This document shows, piece by piece, positions 10,799 through 11,454 of a stretch of DNA of 11,454 nucleotides (position 1 is the first letter of the stretch; every line of letters begins with the position of its first letter). The notes under the pieces are model-generated. The model did no database searches, had not been told where the DNA came from, and worked only from the letters and a program-made list of their open reading frames with translations. A program made the translations under genes and the position numbers. This DNA is from Abditibacteriales bacterium (GTDB taxonomy: Bacteria > Armatimonadota > Abditibacteriia > Abditibacteriales > JANWYM01), in contig JANWYM010000049.1 of assembly GCA_025055355.1 (NCBI GenBank), positions 2,604 to 14,057 of the forward strand, in the 5' to 3' direction.

Positions 10799-11454
10799 AT
10801 GAACACATCGGGATCGTTAATAGACCAAGTCCTAAACTTCATCCTTCATGGCGCAGGCGATTTCGATGACCTGGCGCTGCGGGTGTTTGCCTATCAGTTT
10901 GAACGGAACGCGCCGTATCGCCGGCTGTGCGTAAGCCGTCGGGCGACGCCGGAGACGGTGACGCATTGGAAGCAAATTCCCGCTGTGCCGACGCTGGCGT
11001 TCAAATATGTTGACCTTGCGTGCGAGCCGATTGAGCGGGCGGCGCGCGTGTTCGTTTCCAGCGGCACGACGCAGGGCGCGGGCACGCGCAGCCGGCACTT
11101 CCTGTTCGACCTGCGGCTCTACCGCGCTGCGATACGCGGCTGGTTTGCCAAACACTTGCTGCCCGAAATACGCAGTCCGTTTTCAGCCGCGCGACTGCCG
11201 ATCTTGGTGTTGATGCCGTCGCCAGAGGAACTACCGCACTCCTCTTTAGCATTCATGCTGGGGGACGTGCTGACGGAGTTCGGCGCGGCGGGCAGCGATT
11301 ACTTTGTGCGCGCAGGACAACTGCAAGTCCGCGAACTGGCGCAGCGGTTGCGCGGGATGCAAGAGCCGGTCTGCTTGTTAGGCACGTCGTTAGCGTTCGC
11401 GCACTTTCTGGACGTGGCGCAGGTTTACGGCTGGTCGTTTCACTTGCCGCCGGG
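10799..11454 (+). CDS. LuxE-like acyl-protein synthetase, N-terminal part
   Basis: The frame is open from ATG 10799 to the window end: 218 codons seen and the C-terminus missing. It resembles the LuxE/acyl-protein synthetase family (PF04443), relatives of AMP-forming ligases that activate a fatty acid and pass it on. Blocks seen: QIPAVPTLAFKYVDL (59-73), the phosphate-binding-like VFVSSGTTQG (84-93), SRHFLFDLRLYRAAIRGWF (98-116), LVLMPSPEELPHSSLAFML (136-154) and LLGTSLAFAHFLD (193-205). ATG 10799 is chosen for the GAGAAGAGA eight nt before it; ATG 10790, three codons upstream in frame, is an alternative. Outside luminous bacteria such genes sit with LuxC-type reductases or in surface-glycolipid clusters; the next genes would decide. 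Substrate unknown. Confidence 0.85.
   Translation, partial: MNTSGSLIDQVLNFILHGAGDFDDLALRVFAYQFERNAPYRRLCVSRRATPETVTHWKQIPAVPTLAFKYVDLACEPIERAARVFVSSGTTQGAGTRSRHFLFDLRLYRAAIRGWFAKHLLPEIRSPFSAARLPILVLMPSPEELPHSSLAFMLGDVLTEFGAAGSDYFVRAGQLQVRELAQRLRGMQEPVCLLGTSLAFAHFLDVAQVYGWSFHLPP

Overview
This window most likely comes from a bacterium of the Armatimonadota (a thermophile-type lineage such as Fervidibacter/HRBIN relatives). That placement is inferred from the prepilin at 1192-1974. It has an N-terminal segment of the FTLIELLVVIAIIAILAAM type, followed by SNLKQIG and MYAQDYDE, and a C-terminal H-X9-DG motif, a protein style abundant in Armatimonadota and Planctomycetes. The sequence is GC-rich and nearly every gene has a clear Shine-Dalgarno site. 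No tRNA, rRNA, CRISPR array or transposase gene was seen.

Layout. (1) 1-2301, plus strand: the C-terminal end of a PilD-type prepilin peptidase; a strong sigma70 promoter with a perfect 19-bp dyad operator; a decayed sugar-responsive regulator (LacI-type sensor domain, no DNA-binding domain left); a 119-bp MITE-like insertion with a 3-bp target duplication; an H-X9-DG prepilin; a small membrane protein; and an intrinsic terminator. (2) 2320-6383, minus strand: ackA, pta and a GlmU-like bifunctional sugar nucleotidyltransferase/acetyltransferase, read in that order. ackA and pta interconvert acetyl-CoA, acetyl-phosphate and acetate, while the GlmU-like protein would use acetyl-CoA to make UDP-GlcNAc. 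The two spacers (265 and 266 bp) are filled with interspersed palindromic repeats. (3) 6422-7309, plus strand: an exported protein of unknown function with its own promoter. (4) 7310-7443: a convergent intergenic gap made almost entirely of an 8-bp-phased palindromic repeat. (5) 7438-10652, minus strand: a small Tad/Flp-like pilus group with two tandem 54-residue Flp pilins (each with its own promoter), a DUF2723 multi-membrane glycosyltransferase-like protein, and a TadV/CpaA-type prepilin peptidase. (6) 10747-end, plus strand: a divergent promoter and the start of a LuxE-like acyl-protein synthetase, cut by the window edge.

Points of most interest: the 8-bp palindromic array with a degenerate second copy after pta; a 106-113 bp dispersed palindrome whose ends carry Shine-Dalgarno sequences and abut gene starts and stops; the DUF2723 gene lying between Flp pilins and their likely peptidase, which suggests but does not prove pilin glycosylation; and the orphan promoter/operator in front of a dead regulator. 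Functions of the repeats are inference only.
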